64,000 bases of DNA from Demequina sp. NBRC 110052 (GCF_002090075.1 NZ_BBRI01000003.1:1-64000), one strand, 5' to 3'. Positions 17,883-27,389 are shown, counted from the stretch's first letter. Made by a program: numbers and translations. Notes: generated from the letters alone by a model not told the origin.

Positions 17883-19163
17883 ATGCCTAGTGAACAGACT
17901 TCAATAGAACTCTCGAGGGTCAGCCACGCGGACGCGATCTGGTGGCATGTCTACCCCCTCGGCTTCTGCGGCGCCCCCATCCGCGACCCCCACGGAGAGC
18001 CTCGGCCCCGCCTGCGCAAGCTCATCGACTGGCTCGACTACGCCTCTGAACTGGGCGTCACCGGCCTGCTGCTCGGACCGATCTTCGCGTCCGAGACGCA
18101 CGGCTACGACACGGTCGACCACCATCGCATCGACCCGCGCCTGGGAACCGAGGCGGACTTCGAGGCACTGGCACGCGCATGCCACGATCGAGGCCTCTCC
18201 CTCGTGCTCGACGGCGTCTTCAGCCACGTCTCGTCGACTCACCCCTTGGTGCGGCGCGCCCTCTCCGAGGACCCCGCAGCCGACCTCATCGACATCGACT
18301 GGAACGCGCAGGACGGACCCGCACCGCGCGTCTTCGAGGGACACGACTCGCTCGTCCGTCTCAACCACGCGCAGCCCTCTACCGCCGACTTCGTCACCGA
18401 CATCATGCGCCACTGGCTGGAACGCGGCGCCGACGGCTGGCGCCTCGACGCGGCGTACTCAGTGCCGACCGAGTTCTGGGCCAAGGTGCTCACGCGCGCC
18501 CGACACGACCACCCCCGGGCATGGTTCCTCGGCGAGGTCATCCATGGCGACTACGCGGGCTTCGTGGATCACTCGACCGTGGACACCGTGACTCAGTACG
18601 AGCTGTGGAAGGCGATCTGGTCGAGTATCCAGGACCGCAACATGTTCGAACTCGACTGGGCGCTCCAGCGGCACGACCAGTTCCTGCGCACGTTCACGCC
18701 CCAGACCTTCGTCGGCAACCATGACGTCACGAGAATCGCCTCGAGGGTGGGACCCGAGGGGGCCCTCGTCGCGCTCGCCGTGCTGCTCACCGTGGGAGGC
18801 ACGCCATCGGTGTACTACGGCGATGAACACGCCTTCACAGGGCTCAAAGAGGAACGCCTCGGCGGCGACGACGCCGTGCGCCCTGCCTTCCCCGACTCTC
18901 CCGACCTGCTCGCTCCATGGGGCGCGCACGTCCACCGCGCCCACCAGGAACTCGTGGCGCTGCGCAAGGACCGCCCGTGGCTCACCACCGCCAGCACCGA
19001 GGCGCTCGCGCTCGAGAATGCGCGGTACAGCTACCGAGTCACCGCCAGGGACGGCAGCGCCTTCCTCGACGTGCATCTCGATCTCTCCGACGCCCCCACC
19101 GCAGTGGTCGAGGACTCGCACGGCAGCGAGCTGTGGCGCACGCACGCCACCGCGCGCCCCTAG
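17883..19163 (+). CDS. GH13 alpha-amylase-family glycosidase
   Basis: This 426-aa cytoplasmic protein is a TIM-barrel glycoside hydrolase of family 13. The catalytic triad is visible: nucleophile Asp189 in GWRLDAAYS, acid/base Glu218 in FLGEVIHG and Asp281 in FVGNHDVTR. The barrel entry IWWHVYPLGFCGAP is typical of the family. It lacks a signal peptide, so it acts on internal or imported alpha-glucans or oligosaccharides; exact specificity cannot be assigned. It starts directly at an ATG with no ribosome-binding site, in a TetR-controlled divergent promoter. Confidence 0.88.
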   Translation: MPSEQTSIELSRVSHADAIWWHVYPLGFCGAPIRDPHGEPRPRLRKLIDWLDYASELGVTGLLLGPIFASETHGYDTVDHHRIDPRLGTEADFEALARACHDRGLSLVLDGVFSHVSSTHPLVRRALSEDPAADLIDIDWNAQDGPAPRVFEGHDSLVRLNHAQPSTADFVTDIMRHWLERGADGWRLDAAYSVPTEFWAKVLTRARHDHPRAWFLGEVIHGDYAGFVDHSTVDTVTQYELWKAIWSSIQDRNMFELDWALQRHDQFLRTFTPQTFVGNHDVTRIASRVGPEGALVALAVLLTVGGTPSVYYGDEHAFTGLKEERLGGDDAVRPAFPDSPDLLAPWGAHVHRAHQELVALRKDRPWLTTASTEALALENARYSYRVTARDGSAFLDVHLDLSDAPTAVVEDSHGSELWRTHATARP

Positions 19164-19218
19164 AGCGCCATCCGCGGCGAGCGCACGGGGTCCCCATCGG
19201 CCCAGGTAGAATCGTGAG

Positions 19219-20859
19219 ATGTTGCACCACGCGCCCCTCCTGCTGACCATCGCCGCAGGTCTCGTGGGCGCCTTCGCCCTCGGATTCGCCGCGCAGAAGC
19301 TACGCCTCTCACCCATCGTCGGCTACCTCGCTGCGGGCCTCCTCATCGGTGAGCACACCCCCGGCTTCCGTGCCGACCTCGAGCTCGCACAGCAGCTGTC
19401 CGAGATCGGCGTGATCCTGCTGATGTTCGGCGTGGGACTGCACTTCTCTCTCAAGGACCTGCTGAGCGTCAAGAAGGTCGCCATCCCTGGCGCCGTGGTC
19501 CAGATGACGCTCGCCACCGTGCTCGGCACCCTGCTCGGCCACTGGCTCGGATGGGGCTGGGGGCCGTCGCTGCTGTTCGGCCTCGCCCTCTCCGTCGCAT
19601 CCACTGTCGTCATGCTGCGCGCGCTCGAGGACCGCGGCCTGCTGGACACCCGCGCGGGCCACATCGCCATCGGATGGCTGATCGTCGAAGACCTCGCGAT
19701 GGTCGCGGCGCTCGTCATCATCCCCGTCGTGGGAGAAGGTGCGGCCTCCCCCGCCGAACTCGCCGGAGAACTCGGGCTCGCCGCCCTCAAGGTGGGCGCA
19801 TTCGTCGCGGTCATGGTGCTGTTCGGCCGACGCGCGATCCCGTGGATCCTCGCGCGCGTCGCCGACACCGGATCACGCGAGCTGTTCACCGTCGGGGTTC
19901 TCGCGCTTAGCCTGGGCGTCGCCGTCGGCGCCGCCGTGCTGTTCGAAGTCTCCCTCGCGCTCGGCGCCTTCTTCGCCGGCACCATCCTCAAGGACTCCCA
20001 CCTCGCACATCGCGCCGCCGAGGACTCCCAGCCACTGCGCGACACGTTCGCGGTGCTGTTCTTCGTCGCCGTCGGCATGCTCGTGGATCCGGCGATCGTG
20101 TGGGAGCGCCCGCTCGCGCTGCTCGCGACCCTCCTCGCGATCGTGGTCGGAAAGTTCATCGGCGCCTACGCGCTCGTCAGGGTCCTCAAGTACTCGAAGT
20201 CGATGAGCCTCGTCATCGCCGCGTCGCTCGCGCAGATCGGCGAGTTCTCCTTCATCCTCGTCACACTCGGCGGCCAGTACGAGATCCTCCCCACCGACGC
20301 ACAGGACCTCGTCCTCGCGGGCGCGATCCTGTCGATCGTGGTCAACCCCGCGCTGTTCGCCTGGGCGTCGCGCTCCTACGTCGCCAAAGTAACCGACGAC
20401 CAGGCCAGCGGTGAGACCGGGCCCGTCGCCTACGTCGGCGAGGGCCACACGATCGTCGTCACGTTCGGCCGCGTCGGGCGCCGCATCGCCGAAGGGCTAT
20501 GGTCGCGCGGCATGCCCGCCGTCGTCGTCTCCGACGACGAGGACCACGTCAAGGAGATCCGCGACGCCGGCCACGAGGCGATCCTCGGCAACGCCGTCCG
20601 CTCCAAGGTGCTGCGCGCCGCAGCCCTCGAGAAGGCACACACCGTGCTCGTCGGCATCCCCGACCCGATCCAGGCGGGTGCCGTCGTCGCGAAGATCCGC
20701 CGGCTCTCGCCCGACGTGACGATCGTCGCCCGCGGCCAAAGTGAAGTGGACCACGACTACCTGACGGAGCTGGGCGCGAACCGCGTCATCATCGGCGTCT
20801 ACGAAGTCGCCGATCTCATGGTCGCCTCCGCAGCGGATCCCGAGGAGCCGGGAGTCTAG
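19219..20859 (+). CDS. KefB/YbaL-like cation:proton antiporter
   Basis: This 546-aa CPA2-family antiporter has 12-13 membrane helices (about residues 5-385), beginning with SPIVGYLAAGLLIGEHTPGF, a family signature, and a cytoplasmic TrkA-N/RCK domain after residue 410 with HTIVVTFGRVGRRIAEGL as its nucleotide-binding loop. It exchanges K+ or Na+ for H+ in the membrane. TAGAAT ends six bases before the ATG, so it is likely leaderless. It overlaps the convergent ManA-like gene by four bases. Confidence 0.9.
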   Translation: MLHHAPLLLTIAAGLVGAFALGFAAQKLRLSPIVGYLAAGLLIGEHTPGFRADLELAQQLSEIGVILLMFGVGLHFSLKDLLSVKKVAIPGAVVQMTLATVLGTLLGHWLGWGWGPSLLFGLALSVASTVVMLRALEDRGLLDTRAGHIAIGWLIVEDLAMVAALVIIPVVGEGAASPAELAGELGLAALKVGAFVAVMVLFGRRAIPWILARVADTGSRELFTVGVLALSLGVAVGAAVLFEVSLALGAFFAGTILKDSHLAHRAAEDSQPLRDTFAVLFFVAVGMLVDPAIVWERPLALLATLLAIVVGKFIGAYALVRVLKYSKSMSLVIAASLAQIGEFSFILVTLGGQYEILPTDAQDLVLAGAILSIVVNPALFAWASRSYVAKVTDDQASGETGPVAYVGEGHTIVVTFGRVGRRIAEGLWSRGMPAVVVSDDEDHVKEIRDAGHEAILGNAVRSKVLRAAALEKAHTVLVGIPDPIQAGAVVAKIRRLSPDVTIVARGQSEVDHDYLTELGANRVIIGVYEVADLMVASAADPEEPGV

Positions 20860-21854
20860 GCGCGCGGAGGGCGACAGCGGATCGCCTCGAAGTCACCGCC
20901 TGCTGCGACACTCCACGCGCCGCTCGCGTGGGCCGTCAGCGCCGTCGTGCCGCGCTCCAGACGGAGCACTTCGCCGGACTCGGCGGTGGCCATCGCCTCG
21001 CCGTCGACGCACACGACGACCGAGAACCCCTCATCCCACGGCGTCGACCCCCGCAGGCGCTCGGCGCGGAAGAAGTCCGACGCGGGCGCGAGCAAATCTC
21101 CGACGTCGCCAGCGGTGGCCGTCACGAGCGAGGAGAGCTCCGCGCGCGTCCGCCCTCGGCGGTCGACTGCCGCGAGCGCAGTCTCGAATCCCAGCCCGAG
21201 GTGCCCATGGGACTCGCCATCGATCGCGAAGCCCCGCCATTCCATGAGGATCGACAGATCAGTCGGCTCTTGGAGCTCGACCAGCAGTGCTCCCTCGCCG
21301 ATCGCGTGCGGCATACCCGCCGGCACGAACACGACGTCGCCGGATGTCACGCGCAAGGTGTGCATCGCGCCGAGCATGTCCTCCACGCGCTGGCGCTCGA
21401 CCCACTCCGCCAGCTCCTCGACACCTACGTCGCGAGAGAAGCCGAGCGATACCTCGGCGCCCTCGAGGAAGATCCACGCCTCTGTCTTGCCATGCACGAG
21501 TCCCAGGTGACGGCGTGCGAACGGCACGTCGGGGTGTGCGTGCACCGGTAACCGCTCGCCCGCGTCCAACAGCTTCACGAGCAGGGCGGTGTCGGTACCG
21601 AAACGCGAGACGTGCGCGGCGCCGAGCCAACCAACAGGGTCCGCCGCCACAGCATCGGCGAGGAGATCGCCGTCGCTGAGCACAGTGCGTCCGAGGTGAA
21701 CCTCGCCGAACAGCGGCGTGACGGAGCCCACCCAATCCTCCGGAGTGCGGGACGCTGCCGTGCCGCTGCGTCGGAAGGCTGCGATGCGTTCGCCTCCGCG
21801 ATAGAAGCGGTCCGCTGGCTGATTCGCGCCGAGCACCTGACTCTTCGCGCTCAC
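20856..21854 (-). CDS. ManA-type (type I phosphomannose isomerase-like) isomerase
   Basis: This 332-aa cupin enzyme resembles type I mannose-6-phosphate isomerase. Family features are GTDTALLVKLLDAGERLPVH with the metal ligand stretch VHAHPD, GKTEAWIFLEGAEV and the substrate-end motif VFVPAGMPHAIGEG. It starts at a GTG that overlaps the stop of the upstream kinase gene in a GTGA arrangement, so the two are translationally coupled. As last gene of a sugar import/kinase/aldolase operon it probably isomerises an aldose or aldose-phosphate to the ketose form; mannose-6-phosphate itself is only one possibility. Confidence 0.82.
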   Translation of the reverse strand: MSAKSQVLGANQPADRFYRGGERIAAFRRSGTAASRTPEDWVGSVTPLFGEVHLGRTVLSDGDLLADAVAADPVGWLGAAHVSRFGTDTALLVKLLDAGERLPVHAHPDVPFARRHLGLVHGKTEAWIFLEGAEVSLGFSRDVGVEELAEWVERQRVEDMLGAMHTLRVTSGDVVFVPAGMPHAIGEGALLVELQEPTDLSILMEWRGFAIDGESHGHLGLGFETALAAVDRRGRTRAELSSLVTATAGDVGDLLAPASDFFRAERLRGSTPWDEGFSVVVCVDGEAMATAESGEVLRLERGTTALTAHASGAWSVAAGGDFEAIRCRPPRA

Positions 21855-23149
21855 GCTCGCCTCGCCTGCTGGACGAGGGCCGCGACCACGCCGCCCACGA
21901 ACGTGTCCCCGAGTCCGATCGTCGTGGGGCTGTCCGTGTCGAGAACGTAGGTCGGCATGCATGCGACCCGATCGCCGAGCAGCCGCTCGATCTCGGTCGC
22001 GAACTGGACGCCCTCGGGCCGCATCGGCAATGCTCGCGTGCGCGCCACCGCCGATGCATCGAGCGCATCGCCCACCAGGTAGCGCGTGCCTGCGAGCGCG
22101 ATGCCTCCTTCGAGCGCGCCGCGGTAGCGCGCCGCCTCATTTCCGTACGCGAGCGCCCACTGAGCGGTATGGACCATGAGGGTGGGGCTCGGGATGGCGC
22201 TCGCGACCTGCGCAAGCGCCTCCGCGATCACCACCGGGTCGTCGAGATCGAGGTCCCGACCGACACGCGCCTGCAACTCATCCTCGTTCATCCCGTAAAG
22301 GTCCACGCTGGACGCGAACTCCTCGATGAGCACTTCGCTCAGCGCAGGCAGGTGGTAGCCGGCGTCCTCGAAGATCACGACCGCGTCCGCCGGGAGGCGT
22401 GTGATCGCGGCCTTCATCGCGGAGATCCGCTCACGCAGCTCCGACTCGGAGACCATGGCGTTGAATCCCGAGACCAAGAACACGCGCGCGCTCTCGAGCA
22501 GATCGCCCAGCGTGGGATCCACGACCATCCGGGCATTCGGCTCGTCGCACACGTAGATCAGACGGTTCGCGCGTGGCGCGACGATCACCTCATCCCCCAG
22601 CCTGACCTGCGCCCCCTCAGGGAACTGCACGATCAGGTGGGGGTTGAGGCTGTCGCCGTCGCCTGAGCAGACGTAGGCGACGTCCGGAGGGAGGAGGCTC
22701 CGGAAGACGTCCTCGACGCTCACGAGATGCAGGGTGCTGGGAATGCCGATCCTGCTCATCGCGATGGCGGCACGAACGTTGGTGCCGCCCACCGCGATCC
22801 GCCGCGAGAAGTGGCCCGACACCTCCTCGATGGTGTCGAGGGAGGAGACTGCCCGCTCTCCCCCGACACCATCCCGGAGGAACGCGAGCATGGAGCAGAT
22901 CAGCTCGCGCGCTGAGCGGATGACGTCACCTCGCTCGAGGTCCCCGGCCGCGACACCATGTTCGGCCGCGAGCGCCTCGAGCGCGGTCGAGTCCCAGGTG
23001 ATCTCGTAGTCGAGGCAGCCGCCCATCCCCAGCACCGCAGCCCCCGCCGCGATCTCTGGGGACGGAGCCTCTGCCTGACGCCCTGGGCGAGCATCGCCCG
23101 CCCGGCGCCCAGCAGCCACCTCAGCCCAACCGTCCATCCCGGAACTCAC
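21851..23149 (-). CDS. ADP-dependent phosphofructokinase/glucokinase-family kinase
   Basis: This 432-aa protein fits the ADP_PFK_GK family (ribokinase fold), best known from archaea and animal ADP-glucokinase. The catalytic GXGD motif is IGLGDTFVGG near the C-terminus, and the NXXE metal motif is GMNEDEL in mid-protein; NPHLIVQFPEG and VAVGGTNVRAAIA-like stretches also match. The start is GTG at 23149 (GGAGG upstream) or the ATG four codons later. Position in the operon between a class II aldolase and a ManA-like isomerase suggests it makes a ketose phosphate or bisphosphate for that aldolase. ADP versus ATP use cannot be told from sequence. Confidence 0.75.
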   Translation of the reverse strand: MSSGMDGWAEVAAGRRAGDARPGRQAEAPSPEIAAGAAVLGMGGCLDYEITWDSTALEALAAEHGVAAGDLERGDVIRSARELICSMLAFLRDGVGGERAVSSLDTIEEVSGHFSRRIAVGGTNVRAAIAMSRIGIPSTLHLVSVEDVFRSLLPPDVAYVCSGDGDSLNPHLIVQFPEGAQVRLGDEVIVAPRANRLIYVCDEPNARMVVDPTLGDLLESARVFLVSGFNAMVSESELRERISAMKAAITRLPADAVVIFEDAGYHLPALSEVLIEEFASSVDLYGMNEDELQARVGRDLDLDDPVVIAEALAQVASAIPSPTLMVHTAQWALAYGNEAARYRGALEGGIALAGTRYLVGDALDASAVARTRALPMRPEGVQFATEIERLLGDRVACMPTYVLDTDSPTTIGLGDTFVGGVVAALVQQARRA

Positions 23150-23169
23150 GTCACCCGCCCTCCGTCTCG

Positions 23170-24030
23170 TCAGAACAGCGAGGCCTTGCCAGCCGCGCCG
23201 AACAGGTCGATCTTGTGGGCAGCCTCGGCCTTCATCGCTTCGATCGCGGGCGGCTGGATCGTGTTGGGCTCCCGCAGCGACTCGTCCGCCAGGATCTCGC
23301 GCATCCGACGGTGGTACGCGACCTTGATGTCGGACGAGATGTTGATCTTGTTGATGCCGAGCGTCGCCGACTGGCCGATCTCAGCGTCGGGATTGTTGGA
23401 GCCGCCGTGCAGGACGAGCGGAATGTCGACCGCCTTCTTGATCTCGCGGAGCAGATCGAGCTTCAGCTCCGGCTTCATCCACGACGGGTAGATGCCGTGC
23501 GAGGTGCCGATCGCGACCGCGAGCGAGTCGACGCCCGTGAGCTCGACGAACCTCACAGCGTCCTCCGGGACCGTGTAGATGATCTCGGCGGCGCCGTCCT
23601 CGGCCTCCGCATCGGTCTTGCCGATCGTGCCCAACTCGCCCTCGACCGACACGCCCACGGCGTGCGCGACGTCCACGGCCGCCTTGGTGAGCGCCACGTT
23701 CTCGTCGAACGGCAGCATCGAGCCGTCGAGCATCACCGAGGTGAAGCCGGCCTGCACCGCCCACACCATCTGGTCCACGGTGGCACCGTGATCGAAGTGG
23801 ATGGCCACCGGGACCGATGCACGGTGAGCCAGCTCTCGGATCGCGGGCATCAGCGCGTCCGTGGTGTGGCTCAGCTCGTCGGGGTGGATGGCGATCAGCA
23901 GCGGAGCGTTCTTCTCCTCGCTGATCTCGACGATGCCGCGGCACATGTTCCAGTCCGAGATGTTGAAGGCCGGGACTGCGAACGAGTGCTGGTGAGCCAC
24001 CTGGAGGATGGCGTCGCCGGAGGTGAGCAT
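23170..24030 (-). CDS. Class II ketose-bisphosphate aldolase (GatY/FbaA-like)
   Basis: This 286-aa zinc-dependent aldolase cleaves a ketose-1,6-bisphosphate or related ketose phosphate to dihydroxyacetone phosphate and an aldehyde. Zinc-binding and phosphate-binding motifs are intact: HFDHG, SVEGELGTIG, IGTSHGIY, LVLHGGSNNP and INKINISSD. Its length is that of tagatose-/fructose-bisphosphate aldolases of the GatY/KbaY type. Start ATG has GAAAGGA upstream. It lies between the transporter genes and the ADP-PFK-like kinase in one operon, which indicates a dedicated catabolic role and not central glycolysis. Confidence 0.9.
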   Translation of the reverse strand: MLTSGDAILQVAHQHSFAVPAFNISDWNMCRGIVEISEEKNAPLLIAIHPDELSHTTDALMPAIRELAHRASVPVAIHFDHGATVDQMVWAVQAGFTSVMLDGSMLPFDENVALTKAAVDVAHAVGVSVEGELGTIGKTDAEAEDGAAEIIYTVPEDAVRFVELTGVDSLAVAIGTSHGIYPSWMKPELKLDLLREIKKAVDIPLVLHGGSNNPDAEIGQSATLGINKINISSDIKVAYHRRMREILADESLREPNTIQPPAIEAMKAEAAHKIDLFGAAGKASLF

Positions 24031-24075
24031 GAGAGTTCCTTTCGGGTTGGGTGGGGCCTTGCGTCCAGCGCTCAG

Positions 24076-24960
24076 CTACGCCTTGACGGCGCCAGCGGCC
24101 ATGCCGCCGATGAAATATCGCTGGAAGAAGAGGAAGAGGACGAGCACGGGGATGGATCCGAGCACGCTCATCGCCATCATCTGGTTCCACTCATAGGCGT
24201 GTTGGCCCATGAGCAGCTGGATGCCGATGGGCACCGTGCGCATGTCGTTGGTGCGCGTCAACGTGAGCGCGAACAGGTACTCGTTCCACGCGATCATGAA
24301 GGTGTACACGCCCACCGAGACCATGCCGGGGACGGAGACAGGGACGAGCACCCTCCACAGCGCCGTGAACGGGCGGCCGCCGTCGACCTTCACGGCCTCG
24401 TCCAGCTCCTTGGGAAGCGTGTTGAAGTAGCCGGTCATCATGATGATCGCGTACGGAAGGGTGAAGACCATGTACGTGAGAATCAGGCCCGGATAGGTGT
24501 TGTACAGGCCGAGCGCCACCACGAGCCCGAAGTACGGGATGAGCAGCGTGATCGGCGGCACCGCCTGCACCGAGATCACCATCACGTTGATGATCCGCTT
24601 GCCGGGGAACTGGAACCTGCTGAAGGCGTACGCGGCGAGCACCGCGACGATCAGCGTCAGCACCGTCACGGACCCGGCGATGAAGTAGCTGTTGAAGAAG
24701 AACCGCAGCTTCTCCGGGTCGGTGAGGATTGCCTGGTAGGCGTCGAACGAGAAGTTCTCCGTGATGATCCGGGGCGGATACTCGAAGATCTCACCGTTCG
24801 TCTTGAAGGAGCTCGAGAGCATCCACAGGATCGGCAGCGCAGGGAAGCCTGCGCCGAGGACGAGGGCGACGATCAGGGCGATCTTCTTGAGGCGCTGCCG
24901 ACGGACGATGTCAGCGCGAGTGGGTGCGGCGACGGGTGCGCCAGCGGACAAGGCAGTCAT
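24076..24960 (-). CDS. Sugar ABC transporter permease (MalG-like)
   Basis: This 294-aa inner-membrane permease has six helices and the EAA motif DEAVKVDGGRPFTALWRV near residue 195, which docks the ATPase. It is the second permease of a CUT1-type sugar importer. It follows the MalF-like gene with a 1-bp gap and precedes the aldolase. No ATP-binding subunit is in the operon, so a shared MsiK-like ATPase elsewhere is expected. Confidence 0.93.
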   Translation of the reverse strand: MTALSAGAPVAAPTRADIVRRQRLKKIALIVALVLGAGFPALPILWMLSSSFKTNGEIFEYPPRIITENFSFDAYQAILTDPEKLRFFFNSYFIAGSVTVLTLIVAVLAAYAFSRFQFPGKRIINVMVISVQAVPPITLLIPYFGLVVALGLYNTYPGLILTYMVFTLPYAIIMMTGYFNTLPKELDEAVKVDGGRPFTALWRVLVPVSVPGMVSVGVYTFMIAWNEYLFALTLTRTNDMRTVPIGIQLLMGQHAYEWNQMMAMSVLGSIPVLVLFLFFQRYFIGGMAAGAVKA

Positions 24961-24961
24961 G

Positions 24962-25912
24962 TCAATCCCTCGACTTCTGGTGACGGACGTAGAAGAAGGC
25001 GAGCACCATGGACAGCACGAGCACGATCACCGCGGCCGCAGAAGCGACGGAGAAGTCGTAGGTGGCGAACGCCAGCTTGTACGTGTACGTGCTGACCATC
25101 TCGGTGCGGTTGATCGGACCGCCGCCAGTCGTCATCCAGATCAACGCGAACTGCTGCGTGGTCCAGATGAAGTCCAACAGGGCCATGGAGATCACGATCG
25201 GCTTGAGCTGCGGGAGCGTCACGTGCAGGAACTGCTTGATCGGGCCCGCCCTGTCGATGCGCGCCGCCTCGTACAGGTCGCGAGGGATCCCTTGGAGACC
25301 GGCGAGAAGACTGATCATGAAGAACGGGTAGCCGGACCAGATATTGATGAACGTCACTGCGTGGAGCGCAAGGTTCGGGTCTGAGAGCCATTCGACGCTG
25401 CTCTCCGTGAAGCCGAAGGTAGTCACCAGGTAGTTCACGATGCCGTTGGGGCTCAACAGCATGCGCCACAGCACTGCCACGATCGCGATCGTGAACAGCC
25501 AAGGCAGGATGTAGATCGTGCGGAAGACGGCCTTGAGCCGGTGGCTCAGGATGGGTGAGTTCAGCATCAGCGCGAAGCCCATGCCGAGCACGAAGTGGGC
25601 GACGACGCTGACGCCGGCGAAGTAGATCGTGTTCTTCACGGCCGTCGCGAAGACTGGATCGGTGAGGACCTCGACATAGTTCTCGAAACCGACGAAGTTC
25701 GACTCCGGCGCGGTGATCACGCGGTCCATCAGCGAGTAGCCGACGACCATGGCGATCGGCGTGACCATGAGGATGATCAGCAGGATGAGGGTCGGCGACA
25801 GGAACCCGAAGGGGGTGAGCCTGTCCCACAGCCGCCGCAGTCGCACGCGCGACGACGGGGGCGTCGGCTGGCGATCGGCGGCCTCCACCTCGGGGGTGAG
25901 GGTGGCAGTCAT
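24962..25912 (-). CDS. Sugar ABC transporter permease (MalF-like)
   Basis: This 316-aa permease has a cytoplasmic N-terminal segment of about 35 residues, six membrane helices and the EAA motif YEAARIDRAGPIKQFLHV near residue 220. It pairs with the MalG-like permease next to it and the lipoprotein binding component upstream. The start ATG has AAGGAG upstream. A large intercistronic hairpin separates it from the binding-protein gene. Confidence 0.93.
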   Translation of the reverse strand: MTATLTPEVEAADRQPTPPSSRVRLRRLWDRLTPFGFLSPTLILLIILMVTPIAMVVGYSLMDRVITAPESNFVGFENYVEVLTDPVFATAVKNTIYFAGVSVVAHFVLGMGFALMLNSPILSHRLKAVFRTIYILPWLFTIAIVAVLWRMLLSPNGIVNYLVTTFGFTESSVEWLSDPNLALHAVTFINIWSGYPFFMISLLAGLQGIPRDLYEAARIDRAGPIKQFLHVTLPQLKPIVISMALLDFIWTTQQFALIWMTTGGGPINRTEMVSTYTYKLAFATYDFSVASAAAVIVLVLSMVLAFFYVRHQKSRD

Positions 25913-25935
25913 GTCTGGATGCTCCTTGGGGGTGA

Positions 25936-25970
25936 GGTCCGCGCCGGGCGCCGAGCGCCCGGCGCGGACC
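25936..25970 (-). terminator. Intercistronic hairpin after the binding-protein gene
   Basis: A perfect 16-bp inverted repeat (25936-25951 with 25955-25970, loop CGA) lies between the binding-protein stop and the first permease. As in other CUT1 operons it may be a partial terminator or 3' stabiliser that leaves more binding-protein mRNA than permease mRNA. Confidence 0.75.
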
Positions 25971-25993
25971 TGAGGACGGTTCTGTCAGGGGGG

Positions 25994-27295
25994 TTAGAAC
26001 TCGTCCGTCCAGGCGGCCTGAGCGTTCTCGAGCGCCTCGTCGACGCTGATCTCTCCGGCGAGCACACGCTGAAGCTGCTCGGAGAAGTCGCGCATCAGCT
26101 GCTCGGCGACCGGTAGTCCGACGAACTCGTTCGCCGGGTAGCCGGCCTGCCAGACGTCGAAGGCCTCCTGGAAGATCGGGTCGTTGTCCACGAACTCCGG
26201 CCGGGCGGTCGTGTTGCCGGGGAACGCGTTGGCAGCATCGGCGAGCTGCGCATTCGAGGATTCGCTCATGAGGAAGTCGATGAGCTTCCACGCCTCAGCC
26301 TTGTGCTCCGAGTTCTCAGCCACGCCGATTCCCCACGAGGCGTAGGGCGTGCCGCGCTCACCGCTGTAGCCGTCCGCTGCAGGAAGCGCGGAGATCGTGA
26401 ACTCGAGATCAGGGTTCGACTCGCGGATCGTGTTGATGTGGGCGAGCGACGAGATCATCATTCCCACACGGCCGTTGGTGAACTCCTCAACCTTGTCCTG
26501 CTCCTTGAGGGTCGCGGCGCCGGGCGCGATCACGCCCGCGGAGTCGAGGTCGACGATGAACTCGACGGCGGACTTCACATCGTCGTTGGTCACGTCCGGC
26601 TGCCCGTTGTCCAGCATCGAGCCGCCCGAAGCCCACACCCACGACATGACGTCGTTCTGGATGCCGTTGGGCGCCTCGAGCGAAAGCGGCAGGATCCACC
26701 CGGTGGTGTTGCCACTCGTGAGGGCCGCCGCGGCGTCAGCGAACTCCGACCGGGTCGACGGAACGTCGACGCCTGCATCGGCGAGCATCGCATCGTTGCT
26801 GAACAGCATGTATGCGAAGTTGACGACGGGGACCATGTAGGTGCTGCCGTCGAGCTGGACTTGGCTCGCCAGCTGGGTCTGGTCGTAGCCGGCATCGTCC
26901 ATGAGCGCAGACAGGTCAGCGATCGCGCCCTGCTGGACGAAGTCTGAGACCCACGCGCCGTCGAGGCCGACGACGTCGGACATCGTGCCCGAGGCTGCGC
27001 CTGCGACGACCTGCTCCTTGGTGGAGGCGTACGGTCCTGAGAGGAGTTCGACAGTGATGCCGGGGTTCTCGGCTTCGAACTCGTCCATGAGTCCGCGCAG
27101 GACACCATCGGGGAGCTCCGGCTCCCACCACTGCGCGAACTCGAGAACGACGTCTCCATCGGAGCCGCCGTCGCCGGTTCCAGTGTCGGGGGATGCGGTG
27201 GTGCCACCTGAGCTGCAGGCCGCCGTGAGGGCGACCACAGCGATGCTGGCGGAGAACGCCAACCACCTGTTGGGGTTACGAGCGCCATTGCTCAT
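25994..27295 (-). CDS. Sugar ABC transporter substrate-binding lipoprotein
   Basis: This 433-aa extracellular solute-binding protein (family 1, CUT1 type) has a lipoprotein signal peptide with lipobox LTAAC (Cys27), then a Ser/Gly/Asp-rich linker. Typical motifs are FAQWWEPEL, FEAENPGITVELLSG and GRVGMMISS. It captures the sugar outside the membrane for the two permeases. The ATG has GAAGGAG 8 nt upstream. It is the first gene of the operon, under a promoter with palindromic elements facing the DeoR gene. The ligand is unknown. Confidence 0.93.
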   Translation of the reverse strand: MSNGARNPNRWLAFSASIAVVALTAACSSGGTTASPDTGTGDGGSDGDVVLEFAQWWEPELPDGVLRGLMDEFEAENPGITVELLSGPYASTKEQVVAGAASGTMSDVVGLDGAWVSDFVQQGAIADLSALMDDAGYDQTQLASQVQLDGSTYMVPVVNFAYMLFSNDAMLADAGVDVPSTRSEFADAAAALTSGNTTGWILPLSLEAPNGIQNDVMSWVWASGGSMLDNGQPDVTNDDVKSAVEFIVDLDSAGVIAPGAATLKEQDKVEEFTNGRVGMMISSLAHINTIRESNPDLEFTISALPAADGYSGERGTPYASWGIGVAENSEHKAEAWKLIDFLMSESSNAQLADAANAFPGNTTARPEFVDNDPIFQEAFDVWQAGYPANEFVGLPVAEQLMRDFSEQLQRVLAGEISVDEALENAQAAWTDEF

Positions 27296-27359
27296 CTGAG
27301 ACTCTCCTTCGAGTTCTGCCGCTTTCTGCGCCTGGATGCGGGGTTATGCGGCTTCCTGC

Positions 27360-27389
27360 ACGTTAGAACACGCATTCATGCAATGTCAA
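27360..27389 (-). promoter_or_regulatory. Promoter and putative DeoR operator of the sugar operon
   Basis: On the minus strand, TTGACA (27384-27389) and TAACGT (27360-27365) are 18 bp apart. The near-palindrome CATTCATGCAATG (27373-27385) lies in the spacer. Related TCATGC elements recur at 27407-27412 and 27479-27484; the last sits in the dyad GTTTC-ATGCTA-GAAAC (27476-27491) just before the DeoR gene. These are candidate operators. Confidence 0.6.

Noticed and set aside
20856..20859. Frameshift between the KefB-like and ManA-like genes
   Set aside because: The genes are on opposite strands and merely overlap by four bases at their stops.
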